The notes beneath the pieces are model-generated. The model was not told where the DNA came from, ran no database searches, and saw only the letters and a program-made list of their open reading frames with translations. A stretch of 64,000 nt of DNA, from the IMG/VR virus record IMGVR_UViG_3300038462_000040, positions 1 through 64,000 of that record; one strand, 5' to 3'. Source of the DNA: a virus. The position numbers were made by a program, and so were the translations under genes. Shown piece after piece: positions 7,935-18,002 of this stretch (position 1 is its first letter; every line of letters begins with the position of its first letter).

Positions 7935-10685
7935 TTATGGATTATCTAATTGTTTCCAACCACCACCATTATAGAAATATAAATGATTATCTGTGCAACA
8001 AGTAAATATTGTACCTAGTGTTGGATTTGCTGGTGTTGTTGTTGGTGTTAAATTTAATATGTTATTTATTGTAACAGTACAACCAGTAACATTACCACAA
8101 ATTATATTACCTATGGAAATTGAACAATTAATTGTTGATATACCACCAAGCATTGCTATTGAACAATCGCTACATGAAATACTATCACAACCAATTGCTA
8201 CTGAATATTTACCACACGTACGACTATCAGCCATTGCTACTGAATAACAACCATCTGCTTGACCACCAGCCATTGCTACAGAACTATAACCACCTGCAAC
8301 ACCACTTGCCATTCCTACTGAATATGTTGCACTACCATATGTACTACTACCAGCTATTGCTATTGAACAAATACTACATGCAATACTATCAATCATTGCT
8401 ATTGAACCACAACAATATGTAATGCTACCCACACCAATCGCTACAGAACAAGTTGCACCAGTATCAGTATAACCATTAATCATTGCCACTGAATTACAAC
8501 CAAATGTAGTTCCACCAATCATTGCTATTGAATTTATTGCTCCAGTTTGTGTTGTTCCATTAATCATTGCCACTGAATTACAACCAAATGTAGTTCCACC
8601 AATCATTGCTATTGAACAATCGCTACAAACAATTCCATTAATCATTCCCACTGAATTAATTCCATATGTTTGACTACAAACCATTGCTACTGAAAAACAA
8701 CCAACTGCATGAGCACAAACCATTCCTACTGAAAAACAATTATTTGCTTGACCACCAGCCATTGCTACTGAATATGTTGCACCGCTTTGCGTTGCACCTA
8801 AAGCCATTGCTACTGAATTAATTCCGTTTGTTTGACCACCAGCCATTGCTACGGATTCATCACTAAAAGTAACACTTTCAGTATTCATTGCAATTGAGTT
8901 AATTCCGTTTGTGTAACCACAAGCCATTGCAACTGAATTAATTCCGTTTGTGCAACCACAAGCCATTGCAACTGAATTACAACAATTTGAAATACTACCA
9001 TTCATTGCTACTGAACATTCAGCACAAGTTAAACCACCAGTCATTGCTACTGAATTACAAGCCCAAGTACTACTATTAATACCAATTGCAATAGAACAAT
9101 CAGCACAAGTAATACCACCAAGCATTGCTACTGAATTAATACAATTTGTCTGACCACTAACCATTGCTACTGAATTAAAACCATTAGTAGTACCACCAGC
9201 CATTGCTACTGAAGAACAAGCATTAGTAAAACCATTAACCATTGCTACTGAATTATCACAAAATGTAATACCACCAGCCATTGCTACTGTATTACATCCA
9301 ATACATGTAATACTATTACATCCAATAGCTACTGAATTACTACCAAAAGTAGTACCACCAGCCATTGCTACTGAAAAATAACCGCATGCTTGACCACAAG
9401 CCATTGCTACTGAACAATCAGAATATGTAATACCACAAACCATTGCTACTGAATTAAAACCACATACAGCAGTTCCACTAGCCATTGCTACTGAATTTGT
9501 TGCACCACTACAAGTAATACCACCAGCCATTGCTATTGAATTAATACCATATGTAGTTCCATCATTCATTGCTATTGAACAATCTCCATATGCTTCTCCA
9601 ATCATTGATATTGAACAACAACCATGTGTTGCACCAATCATTGCTACTGACATACAACCAAATGCAGCACCACTAGCCATTGCTACTGAATTTGTTGCAC
9701 CAGTGTCTGTAAAACCATTAGCAATTGCCACTGAATTACAACCATGTGTTGCACCAACAGCCATTGCTACTGAATTACAACCATAAGTAATAGCATTACC
9801 AATTGCTATTGAATTAATACCACAAGCAGTACCATTAGCCATTGCTATTGAATAATCAGCACAAGTATAACCACCAGCCATTGCTACAGAATTTGTTGCA
9901 CCACTATAAGTAGTACTACCACCAGCCATTGCTACTGAACCACAACCTAATGCTTGACTTCCATTATTAATTTGTAATGCATCTATTGTGTGGCAATAAA
10001 TTAAACCTGTACTACCACTTAATATATTATTTTTATTGAATATTATTTGTGTATCACTTGAACAAATATTAGTTCCACCAGTACTACCAGAAATTACACT
10101 AATAACATAACCTTTGTCAACTAATGAACGATTAGTATAATTTACGCTATAATCACAATAATATTCAATACCTTTAAAACTACCAATATCGCTACAAACT
10201 GTAATACCTGTTGGTATTATAGTTATTGCACTTCTTGAACCACTTCTTGCACCAATAAACACTTTATTATTACATGCTAAAATACAATCTCTTGTTACAG
10301 AAAAATATCCACCATTAAAATTAGCAGGATTACCTTGACCAACAGTTAATGTTATTTGGGAATTAAGTGGTAATGATATTAATGTATCACCAGTTAATAT
10401 ACCACCTAACGATACTATATTACCATTTTTTGCTAAACCATTATTTGCACATAAAGTTGTACCACTGGCATTTTTAATTACCAAATTACCATCATTAGTA
10501 CCTGTTTGATACCAATATTCAGTATTAAGTATATTTACTGTTAAACCACTATATCTTTGTGATTGAGGAATGTCAGCATTAACTGCTGCAACACTCACAT
10601 ATGGATAATTACAAGAATTTAAATATCTTGAATCAATTGGATTTCCAACATTAATCTTTAAATTATCATTTAATTGTATTGCCAT
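7935..10685 (-). CDS. Tail fibre with YadA-head-like beta-roll repeats
   Basis: A 916-residue fibre. The N-terminal ~100 residues (MAIQLNDNLKINV...IDSRYLNS ... RYSGLTVNI ... YWYQTGTNDGNLVIK) match the N-terminus of the 655-residue fibre at 14119-16086 and are probably the virion attachment domain. Residues ~240-855 are about 46 hand-counted copies of a 13-15 residue repeat with core S(V/I)AM(A/I/V)xGxTxGxN, the pattern of trimeric left-handed beta-roll heads (Hep/Hag, YadA family). The C-terminal ~35 residues (LGTIFTCCTDNHLYFYNGGGWKQL) form a tip. The repeats carry many Cys codons, all TGT/TGC. It is probably a trimeric adhesin-like fibre binding the host surface. Confidence 0.85.
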   Translation of the reverse strand: MAIQLNDNLKINVGNPIDSRYLNSCNYPYVSVAAVNADIPQSQRYSGLTVNILNTEYWYQTGTNDGNLVIKNASGTTLCANNGLAKNGNIVSLGGILTGDTLISLPLNSQITLTVGQGNPANFNGGYFSVTRDCILACNNKVFIGARSGSRSAITIIPTGITVCSDIGSFKGIEYYCDYSVNYTNRSLVDKGYVISVISGSTGGTNICSSDTQIIFNKNNILSGSTGLIYCHTIDALQINNGSQALGCGSVAMAGGSTTYSGATNSVAMAGGYTCADYSIAMANGTACGINSIAIGNAITYGCNSVAMAVGATHGCNSVAIANGFTDTGATNSVAMASGAAFGCMSVAMIGATHGCCSISMIGEAYGDCSIAMNDGTTYGINSIAMAGGITCSGATNSVAMASGTAVCGFNSVAMVCGITYSDCSVAMACGQACGYFSVAMAGGTTFGSNSVAIGCNSITCIGCNTVAMAGGITFCDNSVAMVNGFTNACSSVAMAGGTTNGFNSVAMVSGQTNCINSVAMLGGITCADCSIAIGINSSTWACNSVAMTGGLTCAECSVAMNGSISNCCNSVAMACGCTNGINSVAMACGYTNGINSIAMNTESVTFSDESVAMAGGQTNGINSVAMALGATQSGATYSVAMAGGQANNCFSVGMVCAHAVGCFSVAMVCSQTYGINSVGMINGIVCSDCSIAMIGGTTFGCNSVAMINGTTQTGAINSIAMIGGTTFGCNSVAMINGYTDTGATCSVAIGVGSITYCCGSIAMIDSIACSICSIAIAGSSTYGSATYSVGMASGVAGGYSSVAMAGGQADGCYSVAMADSRTCGKYSVAIGCDSISCSDCSIAMLGGISTINCSISIGNIICGNVTGCTVTINNILNLTPTTTPANPTLGTIFTCCTDNHLYFYNGGGWKQLDNP
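8110..9960 (-). repeat. Array of about 46 degenerate 39-45 base repeats (beta-roll coding)
   Basis: On the plus strand the word CCATTGCTACTGAA or a close variant recurs every 39 or 45 bases throughout this stretch. It encodes SVAMA on the minus strand. The repeats differ at most positions between the conserved cores, so the array is protein-driven and not a CRISPR or satellite array. Confidence 0.85.
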
Positions 10686-10704
10686 TTTTTTATATTTTTA
10701 TTTA

Positions 10705-11781
10705 TTAACTTATTAACATTGATGATGTTACACATGTTTGTTTATTACTAATATAAACTTTATAACTTTGTCCTGACCAACAAACTGTTGTAACACTAGT
10801 TATATTAGATGATGGAAATAAATTACATGCAGGACTAATACCGCCACCAATAGAACCATTATTAAGTGCAGTTATACACCAACATGTTTTATCTGTATTT
10901 GATGCTGGATATGCAAACCACAAATAATCATCACTACCACTATTAAAATTAATACTAATAGAACTTGATGAACTTGCAACAATTTTAGTTCCACCACCTA
11001 CCATAGCACTTGTTGCTGTTGGACGATTTGCTCCCGCAGCACCGGGACAAGTACATTTACCCCAAAAATATGGATAAATACCTGTTAATGATGCTGTTTG
11101 TTGTGTTGTATCACCAGCAGAAAGAGGTGAACCATAATTACCACCTGCACTATTTTTTGGCTGAACACCAGCACAATATGTTACACATGAACACCATGTT
11201 TGTGTACCCGCAGAAATAACATAAGAAGCAGCACATTTAGTTACACTTAATGCAGTGCATGCATAATTTCCAGTAACACCAACACCATTATATTTATAAC
11301 AACATGCACCATTACTTATTTTATTACATGTTGCTGTATATTGTGGATTAATACATCCTTGATTTAATGTAGTTATTACGCATAATGTTGAAATACTACA
11401 ACCAACTTCAAAAGTTCCTGAAGGATTTAAAGAAATTGAACTTGATGGATTAGTTAAAACTGGATTTAAAGTAGGAACTAATATTTCTTTTAGTATTTCG
11501 TTTGATGTTTTACCAGTTAAAATTGTTCCAACATCAATACCACCGACACATACTGAAGTAGGACTTGCTAATTTATAAACAGTACTACCAGTAGCACCAC
11601 TTGCTTGAAGGTCGACATATCTTTTATCAACAACTTGTGTATTTCCAGTAAAATCAGGATGTATTTGATATCTTAAATCACCAACTGTTGCAACTTGAGT
11701 TTTACCACTTAATACTAATGAACTATTTTGAGTTTGTTCAACATGTTGATTTGTTAATTTAATTTTTGTATTAAATGCCAT
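10705..11781 (-). CDS. Cysteine-rich fibre protein, paralog family member A
   Basis: A 358-residue protein. The N-terminus (IKLTNQHVEQTQNSSLVLSG) resembles that of the 371-residue protein at 16089-17204. The rest shares with that protein and with the 655-residue fibre a domain running CVGGIDVGTILTGKT, EILKEILVPTLNP, SGTFEVGCSI, GCINPQY, then IYPYFWG and WSGQSYKVYISN near the end. I count 19 Cys in 358 residues, which is very high for a phage virion protein. It probably forms short fibres or a baseplate-attached tip. The receptor is unknown. Confidence 0.7.
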   Translation of the reverse strand: MAFNTKIKLTNQHVEQTQNSSLVLSGKTQVATVGDLRYQIHPDFTGNTQVVDKRYVDLQASGATGSTVYKLASPTSVCVGGIDVGTILTGKTSNEILKEILVPTLNPVLTNPSSSISLNPSGTFEVGCSISTLCVITTLNQGCINPQYTATCNKISNGACCYKYNGVGVTGNYACTALSVTKCAASYVISAGTQTWCSCVTYCAGVQPKNSAGGNYGSPLSAGDTTQQTASLTGIYPYFWGKCTCPGAAGANRPTATSAMVGGGTKIVASSSSSISINFNSGSDDYLWFAYPASNTDKTCWCITALNNGSIGGGISPACNLFPSSNITSVTTVCWSGQSYKVYISNKQTCVTSSMLIS

Positions 11782-11873
11782 AATTTTATTTATTATATAT
11801 TATAATTTTATTTTTCTTTTAATAATAAATAGTTTTTTTATTCTTAATTATTTAACTATTTAAATATTATTCG

Positions 11874-14108
11874 TTAGTTAACAAAAGCAATTGCACTCCA
11901 AAAAATTCCATTATATACAAATGTTATTGAACCATAATCAGTATTAATTGTAGAATAACCACCATTGTTAATACATGTTCCATTACCATTAATTGTTATT
12001 GGGTCTGCTAACGCATTTCCACAAATGTCGACAATTGTTATTTTTTGAGTGTAATTACAAACAACAACTGGTAATGATGGTAAAAATATTGGATGTGATG
12101 AAACACCAGATACAGCAATAATATCATCGCAACTATATGTATAATAATTTTGATTTAATGTACAATAATAACCATTAAGTTTTATCTTAACAAGATTTGA
12201 AGTACCGCTTATTTGTTCATCAACATATTCTTTATCAGGAATCCAACGTGGATTATTATTACAATAATTACCGCCATATGTTAAACCACTATTACCAAGA
12301 TTAACTATTTTTAATGCACTTGAACATTTATTTGTAAATGTAATTCCAGTATTATAGATATTAATATTACTTCCATTTGAAAGATTTATACAATGATACA
12401 TGCCAATATTTACACTATTACCAGATAATCCCCATTGTGCACTACTTCCATTTTGAGAACATATATTAAATTTTGAATCTGAATATATAGTATTTAAACT
12501 AAAATCTGCAAGTCCATAAATATTTGTACTATCTGATTGTAAACGCAAACTATTATTACATAAATTAATAGTAGTAACACCAGTTAAATTACCACCAAGT
12601 TTAACTTGTCGTCCTTGTTTTGTTAAACCATTTGTTGCACCAGTTAGTGCTGAATTAAGTATTGTTTGAATTGTATTATCAAGACAAACATTATGACTAT
12701 CGTATTTACAAACACCATTTGTTGCACCAGTAACTGAAGTATTTAATGTGTTTTGTGTAATTGTAGTAAGACAAACATTATGACTATCGTATTTACATAT
12801 ACCATTTGTAGCACCTGTTAATACTGAATTAAAAACAGTACCATCAAGACAAATATTATGATTATCATATTTACAAATGCCATTTGTTGCACCAGTAACT
12901 GAAATATTTAATATGTTTTGTGTAATTGTACTGAGACAAGCATCATGACAACTATATTTTGTTAATCCACCAGTTACACCCGTTAATGTAGAATTAAGTA
13001 TTGTTTGAATTGTATTATCGAGACAAACATTATGACTATCGTATTTACAAACACCATTTGTTGCACCAGTAATTGTAACAGCAAGTATATCTTGTGTTGC
13101 ATCATTAAGACTAATAATATGTGTTGTACCTGAAGTTGTAACAGTAATTCCTGTTCCTGCTTTAACATCAGTAACATGATTAAAATAAACAAATAATAAT
13201 GGAGTAGTGTCAACAATTATAGGGTCATCCGTTGCTAATACCCATGAAGTATTTTTATTTGTATCACCACTTAAAACCCATGCATATGAACCAGAAACTA
13301 CTTCACCACTTGGTGTACCATCGAAATCTATTGCACGTGTCCACGTACTTGCACTTGCAATCCAAATACCATTTGTTTTACCACTTGGTATAAATGGTAT
13401 TTGATTTTTTATTAAAACTCTATCACCATTTAAAAGTATAATACCATCAATTGTTGATAATCCACTGAAAGGATATGTTAAATTTGTTGTAGTAGCTACT
13501 TTAACTACTTGTTTAGGTTTTAAACCAGTAACTATTTCATCCGCATATTGTTTAGTTATAAGAGAACGATTAGTGAAATAACTTTCATAATCACCACCAT
13601 ATTTTATACCACCATTGTCTTCATAAGAAAATGAACCACCTGAAAATAAAAAAAGTAAACCAACATTATCAATACCAAAAATAGTTGTTAAACCACTTGT
13701 AGATACTTGAAAATCGGTGAGATTTGATAAACTTATATTATGTAAACCAATACCATTAATTGTTGTTCCACTTAAAAGATTACCACCTAATGCAACTGTT
13801 GTTCCACTATTTGCAAGATGTAAACCATTTGTTGCACCAGTTAATGTACCACTTCCACTTCCAACTTTTATCCAACTACTTGTTGAAGTATAGTTGTTAG
13901 CATCACATAAATAGAATAATCCTCTATTTACACCTGAAGCAACTGAAACTACTGCACCATCATAAAGCCAAACACTACCACTTCCACACCATGTTGCAGG
14001 TAATGTTAGGTCAGCATATGTACCAACTAATTGTTTTGCATCGATAGGTGCTTTTAAAAGACCTTCGAAATTTGCTGCAAAATTAAATGTACCTATATTT
14101 CTTGACAT
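11874..14108 (-). CDS. Tail fibre with repeated GATNGxCKYDxHNxCL motifs
   Basis: A 744-residue protein starting MSRNIGTFNFAANFEG. Residues ~195-320 contain the widespread phage fibre domain (TIDGIILLNGDRVLIKNQ ... WTRAIDFDGTP ... NKNTSWVLATDDPI), also present in the 1725-residue fibre. Residues ~345-500 hold about six copies of a ~29-residue repeat, GATNG(I/V)CKYD(S/N)HN(V/I)CL followed by TQxxLNxxxT, probably a beta-helical or coiled shaft. A KQYADE/KEYVDEQISG segment of the kind used at fibre-domain boundaries recurs twice. A degenerate promoter-like CTATTTATT occurs upstream of the next gene downstream. Confidence 0.75.
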   Translation of the reverse strand: MSRNIGTFNFAANFEGLLKAPIDAKQLVGTYADLTLPATWCGSGSVWLYDGAVVSVASGVNRGLFYLCDANNYTSTSSWIKVGSGSGTLTGATNGLHLANSGTTVALGGNLLSGTTINGIGLHNISLSNLTDFQVSTSGLTTIFGIDNVGLLFLFSGGSFSYEDNGGIKYGGDYESYFTNRSLITKQYADEIVTGLKPKQVVKVATTTNLTYPFSGLSTIDGIILLNGDRVLIKNQIPFIPSGKTNGIWIASASTWTRAIDFDGTPSGEVVSGSYAWVLSGDTNKNTSWVLATDDPIIVDTTPLLFVYFNHVTDVKAGTGITVTTSGTTHIISLNDATQDILAVTITGATNGVCKYDSHNVCLDNTIQTILNSTLTGVTGGLTKYSCHDACLSTITQNILNISVTGATNGICKYDNHNICLDGTVFNSVLTGATNGICKYDSHNVCLTTITQNTLNTSVTGATNGVCKYDSHNVCLDNTIQTILNSALTGATNGLTKQGRQVKLGGNLTGVTTINLCNNSLRLQSDSTNIYGLADFSLNTIYSDSKFNICSQNGSSAQWGLSGNSVNIGMYHCINLSNGSNINIYNTGITFTNKCSSALKIVNLGNSGLTYGGNYCNNNPRWIPDKEYVDEQISGTSNLVKIKLNGYYCTLNQNYYTYSCDDIIAVSGVSSHPIFLPSLPVVVCNYTQKITIVDICGNALADPITINGNGTCINNGGYSTINTDYGSITFVYNGIFWSAIAFVN

Positions 14109-14118
14109 ATTTTATATT

Positions 14119-16086
14119 TTAAAAAACTAATCTTATGCATACTGCGCTTCTATCAACACCATTATATGTATATCTACAATAACCAATTGAATTTCCTTGT
14201 ATTGTTTCTGATGATGTGCTACAATTCCATAATGCTAATGAACTTCCTTGTGAACCACCCGGATATTCCCATTGTGCTGAAACAGTATTATATTGTTGAA
14301 CACCTACTAATGGTCTATTAGTTGGTGTACTGAGCCAAGCACATGGAATTTCAAATTTTTGTTTATTTGGACTACTATCTGAAACTAAATTCATTTGAAC
14401 ATTATTTGCTGTGGTCATATCTACTAATGATTGTTTAGTTAAAACAGTAATACTTGAAGTTGTTCCAAAAAGAGGATAAACACCTACAATTGAACTGTTT
14501 GCAGCACTTGTACAACCTGCTGATAGTGCTGTACAATATTGTGTACCTTTACTACCTAAAGCAGGACTACCTGCATCATAACAAGTACAAACTCCCCAAC
14601 TTTGTGAACTTATTATAACACTATAACTTGGATTTGTTTGTATTGCAGGTGATGATGCACAACTCTGAAAACCAGAAGGCATTCCACAACCAGTAAAACA
14701 ATATGAAATTGCACAACCACTTCGTTTATCTGAACTACTACAATATTGTGGATTAATACAACCTCTATTAAATGTTCCAGTAACTGTTTGAGAAAGACTA
14801 CAACCAATTTCATATAATCCTGAAGCAGTTAATCCAATTCCAATTGAAGGTGCTGTAATTGTACCACATAATTCTGGAACTAAAATTTCTGCTAATATTT
14901 GATTTGCTGTTAAACCTGTTAATGTTGAACCAGCAGGTAAACCACCAACAGTACATACTGAAGGTGAACCATATGTATATTTTTCACTACCAGTACCACC
15001 ACTTGAATATATTACAACTGTACTACCACTTTGAATTACTGTGGTATTACCACTACCTTTAAGACTTCTAAATAATAATGAAGCACCAACTTTAGTACTA
15101 TAAATACCAGTACCAATACCAATATTAGCACCTATTGTTGTACCACCACTACTTGAAGATATGAGAATTGTACCACCATTATTTGTTACAGTAGTACCAC
15201 CTGTTCCAAGAATACTCCTGAATTGTAATGTATTTCCAGTTACACCAGTATAAATACCAATACCAATACCAAGATTTTGACCTCTTGTTAATGATGAACC
15301 TGAAAAATATATAAAGCTATCATCGTTTGTTATTTTAATAACACCCGGATTTTTTGATTTTATTGTTCTAAATCTAAGTTCATTATATCGTATATTATTA
15401 AACACTGGATTACCTACTGTAATTGTTACACCTGTATTTAAACTACCATATGCTGTAACTAAAACAGAACCATTATATGTACTTCCACTCCATGTTGCAT
15501 TTGTAAATCCACTACCAGTATATCCAATAATTGGAACATAATTTCCAATATATGAAGTAATATCAACACTACTTAATTGCCATGCATTTAAACCTTGGTC
15601 AAATAACCATGAAACTGTTCTTGCAGAATTTATATATGCACGTCTAAGTGCCCCATGATATGTTGGTGTACCAAGTCTTACAATTCCTGAACTATCTCTA
15701 TAATAATTATTATATTCAGAATAATAATTACCAATATATGAACCAAAACCAGCACCACTTAAATTAAGTGTTTGTATACCTGTTTTTCCGCTAAAAAATC
15801 CAATATTTGTTGCACCAGTTATTGCATTAATAATATTAACTGTTCCACCCGTAACTGTTTTTAATATCAAATTACCATCAGCAACACCATTTTTAAACCA
15901 ATAATCAACATTATTAATGTTGACTGTTAATCCAATATATCTTTCACTTGAAGGAATTATTGCAATTACCTCTGTTGTTGCGGAATATGGCAATGGACTA
16001 CCACCAACTGTTCTTTCACTTAAATATCGTTTATCAATTGGTGCAGGTGCTGAAACTTTTATATTTGTATTTAATTGTGTTGCCAT
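14119..16086 (-). CDS. Tail fibre (655 residues), attachment domain shared with beta-roll fibre
   Basis: The N-terminal ~100 residues (MATQLNTNIKVSAPAPIDKRYLS ... SERYIGLTVNI ... YWFKNGVADGNLILK) are paralogous to the start of the 916-residue beta-roll fibre. The middle has repeated IGIGTGIYS / LxFRSxxGTGGTTV shaft segments. The C-terminal ~270 residues (VCTVGGLPAGSTLTG ... EILVPELCG ... YEIGCSL ... GCINPQYC) are paralogous to the two cysteine-rich proteins on either side. The protein therefore combines modules of its neighbours, which argues for domain shuffling inside the cluster. It ends 10 bases before the next fibre gene. Confidence 0.75.
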   Translation of the reverse strand: MATQLNTNIKVSAPAPIDKRYLSERTVGGSPLPYSATTEVIAIIPSSERYIGLTVNINNVDYWFKNGVADGNLILKTVTGGTVNIINAITGATNIGFFSGKTGIQTLNLSGAGFGSYIGNYYSEYNNYYRDSSGIVRLGTPTYHGALRRAYINSARTVSWLFDQGLNAWQLSSVDITSYIGNYVPIIGYTGSGFTNATWSGSTYNGSVLVTAYGSLNTGVTITVGNPVFNNIRYNELRFRTIKSKNPGVIKITNDDSFIYFSGSSLTRGQNLGIGIGIYTGVTGNTLQFRSILGTGGTTVTNNGGTILISSSSGGTTIGANIGIGTGIYSTKVGASLLFRSLKGSGNTTVIQSGSTVVIYSSGGTGSEKYTYGSPSVCTVGGLPAGSTLTGLTANQILAEILVPELCGTITAPSIGIGLTASGLYEIGCSLSQTVTGTFNRGCINPQYCSSSDKRSGCAISYCFTGCGMPSGFQSCASSPAIQTNPSYSVIISSQSWGVCTCYDAGSPALGSKGTQYCTALSAGCTSAANSSIVGVYPLFGTTSSITVLTKQSLVDMTTANNVQMNLVSDSSPNKQKFEIPCAWLSTPTNRPLVGVQQYNTVSAQWEYPGGSQGSSLALWNCSTSSETIQGNSIGYCRYTYNGVDRSAVCIRLVF

Positions 16087-16088
16087 GT

Positions 16089-17204
16089 TTAACTATTTTT
16101 AAATGTTATATTATAAGGAGTACCACCAGCTATTGTACTTGTTGGATAATTACTAATGTAAAATTTATAATTTACTCCTGACCAACAAGAACTTGGAGAA
16201 TTTACTGATACTGTTGTTGGTGCATTAAATAATCCACCCGGTATTGATTCTGTATTTGTTGTTGGTGCATTTGAACCTTCCCACTTAGTTTTTGTTGTTG
16301 ATGTTGCGGGAGTTGCAAGCCAAATATATTTGCTTGTAACATTATAATTTACTATGACATTACTACTACTATCAATTACACATTTAGTACCTGTTGTAAG
16401 TAATGCTGAACCAGCAGTAGGAACACTTACACTATTTCCATAAAAATATGGATATATACCACAAACAACAGCACATGATGAAATTGTATCTGCAGAACAT
16501 GTACAACCTGTCATTAAATTTCCATCACTTTTTGTAGGTGCTATTCCTGCAGTATAATCAACAACACCAAATGCAGTATTATTACCAGATGATATTGTTA
16601 TACTTGGCATTATGCATGTATTAGTTATTCCCGAATATTGATTACCACCCATATCTGTAAAAACATAACAATCAGCAACGCCTGTTCTATATTGAGTACC
16701 ACCACAATATACGGGAAATACACTACCCCTGTCAAAATTTATTGTTCCAGTAAATGCAATACTACAACCTATTTCAAAAATTGTTGTTGTTGGTGATAAT
16801 GAAAGTGAACTACTTGGCGATATTAATGTAGGATAAAGTACTGGTGCAACCATCATTTCAATTATACATGATAATTGACAACCTATAATAGGAGTATTAA
16901 TATCTAATCCACCAACAGAACATGTTGTAGGTGATGCACCATTATATATTGTCGAACCACCTGATGCAGATGATTGTGCTAATGATATTGTTTTTGTAGT
17001 ATCACAATATGTTAAAACATATCCATCTGTTGAAAATGATGCACCACTTGCAGTAAGTAATACATTAGTTGGAATTGGATTACCATCAGTAAGTGTTAAA
17101 CCAGATACAGATGCTATTTGAGTCTGACCTTCTAAGGTTAGTGTACTTCCACTTAATTGCTTAAATTGAGTATTCTCTAAGTTTGGTCTTGCGAAAAATG
17201 GCAT
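16089..17204 (-). CDS. Cysteine-rich fibre protein, paralog family member B
   Basis: A 371-residue paralog of the 358-residue protein at 10705-11781. Shared features are the LxGxTQIASVSGL N-terminal segment, TCSVGGLDINTPIIG, SPSSSLSLSPTTT, FEIGCSIAFTGT, CGIYPYFYG and CWSGVNYKFYISN near the end. It is the first gene of the fibre cluster in transcription order and is followed 2 bases later by the 655-residue fibre. It is rich in Cys, Thr and Ser with no membrane or signal segment, consistent with a virion-assembled tip or short fibre. Confidence 0.7.
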   Translation of the reverse strand: MPFFARPNLENTQFKQLSGSTLTLEGQTQIASVSGLTLTDGNPIPTNVLLTASGASFSTDGYVLTYCDTTKTISLAQSSASGGSTIYNGASPTTCSVGGLDINTPIIGCQLSCIIEMMVAPVLYPTLISPSSSLSLSPTTTIFEIGCSIAFTGTINFDRGSVFPVYCGGTQYRTGVADCYVFTDMGGNQYSGITNTCIMPSITISSGNNTAFGVVDYTAGIAPTKSDGNLMTGCTCSADTISSCAVVCGIYPYFYGNSVSVPTAGSALLTTGTKCVIDSSSNVIVNYNVTSKYIWLATPATSTTKTKWEGSNAPTTNTESIPGGLFNAPTTVSVNSPSSCWSGVNYKFYISNYPTSTIAGGTPYNITFKNS

Positions 17205-17205
17205 G

Positions 17206-17934
17206 TCATTTTGTATTTATTAAAATACTTATATTATTTTTTAATATTTCTGAAAGATTTTTCTTTTCAGTATATGGAATACGCAATAATTTAATATTAT
17301 TGTTTAATGCATATTCTGTTTTTAATTTATCGTTTAATTTAGTTTTTTCAAATTTTATATTACCGCCAAAATGTTTAAAAATTTTATGGTGTTGTTCACC
17401 ATCATATTCAATTAATAAATTTTGATTTGGCAAATAAAAATCAAAAAATAATTTATATTTATTATTTTTACAATCATCAAATTTTTTTTGATATTCAAAT
17501 AAAACATTATTTTCTTTTAAATATTTTATAATATTTTCTTCGCCTTTCGAATTTTTACAAATAGGACAACCTTGACTACACAAATGAGCATTAGGTTTTT
17601 GTAAAAATTCACCATGTTTTTTACAAATTATATTTATCTTTTTATGTGCATTAACATATTTTACTAATGAATAATTATACTTATTATCATGTATAATATT
17701 TGCCTTTTCAATAAATTCCTCTATCGTTGATTTTTTACTTGGATGTGAACACTTTGAACAACCATGACCATCTAAATGGTCAAATGGTATTTGCTCAAAT
17801 ATTCCATGTTTTGAACAAACTATTTTAATTTTATTTCTATTACCCGTATATTCAACCAAAGAATAATCATAAATATTATTATGTATTTTATTTGCTTTTT
17901 CAATAAATTCTAATGTAGTTAATTTATTTTTCAT
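17206..17934 (-). CDS. Putative free-standing homing nuclease, DUF723-type repeats plus Vsr-like domain
   Basis: A 242-residue protein. The N-terminal half has two ~60-residue zinc-binding repeats of the form FIEKAN(K/I)IHxxxYxYSLVxYxxxxxKIxIxCxxHGxFxQ...GCxxC, the DUF723-like pattern. The C-terminal half (LFFDFYLPNQNLLIEYDGEQHHK ... KLLRIPYTEK) is a Vsr/PD-(D/E)XK-like nuclease of the EDxHD group, with the acidic residues and H in DFYLP, IEYDGEQHH. Such genes behave as mobile homing endonucleases. A longer relative with four repeats lies at 33318-34421 on the other strand. The stop codon lies 2 bases from the next gene's start. Confidence 0.75.
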   Translation of the reverse strand: MKNKLTTLEFIEKANKIHNNIYDYSLVEYTGNRNKIKIVCSKHGIFEQIPFDHLDGHGCSKCSHPSKKSTIEEFIEKANIIHDNKYNYSLVKYVNAHKKINIICKKHGEFLQKPNAHLCSQGCPICKNSKGEENIIKYLKENNVLFEYQKKFDDCKNNKYKLFFDFYLPNQNLLIEYDGEQHHKIFKHFGGNIKFEKTKLNDKLKTEYALNNNIKLLRIPYTEKKNLSEILKNNISILINTK

Positions 17935-17970
17935 AATCTTTGTAACTATATGACCGTACCCCTAATTACC

Positions 17971-17996
17971 AAAACTGAAGTTTTTGCTTCAGTTTT
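17971..17996. other. Hairpin in the leader of the homing nuclease gene
   Basis: A 10-base-pair inverted repeat, AAAACTGAAG / CTTCAGTTTT with a 6-base loop. It lies between a GTATTTATT motif (18003-18012) and the start of the 242-residue nuclease (17934). Only a short T run follows on the minus strand, so it may be an RNA regulatory hairpin rather than a terminator. On the plus strand it could serve as a terminator. Confidence 0.5.
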
Positions 17997-18002
17997 ATTT
18001 AT

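Noticed and set aside
8132-8422. Plus-strand open frames opposite the fibre genes (for example 8132-8422, 4186-4524, 58522-58941)
   Set aside because: These are shadows of repetitive or low-complexity coding sequence on the other strand, without promoters or recognisable products.
8110-9960. Regular 39-45 base repeats looking like a CRISPR array
   Set aside because: The repeats are degenerate, lie in one long open frame and encode a clear beta-roll protein motif. There are no unique spacers of constant length.
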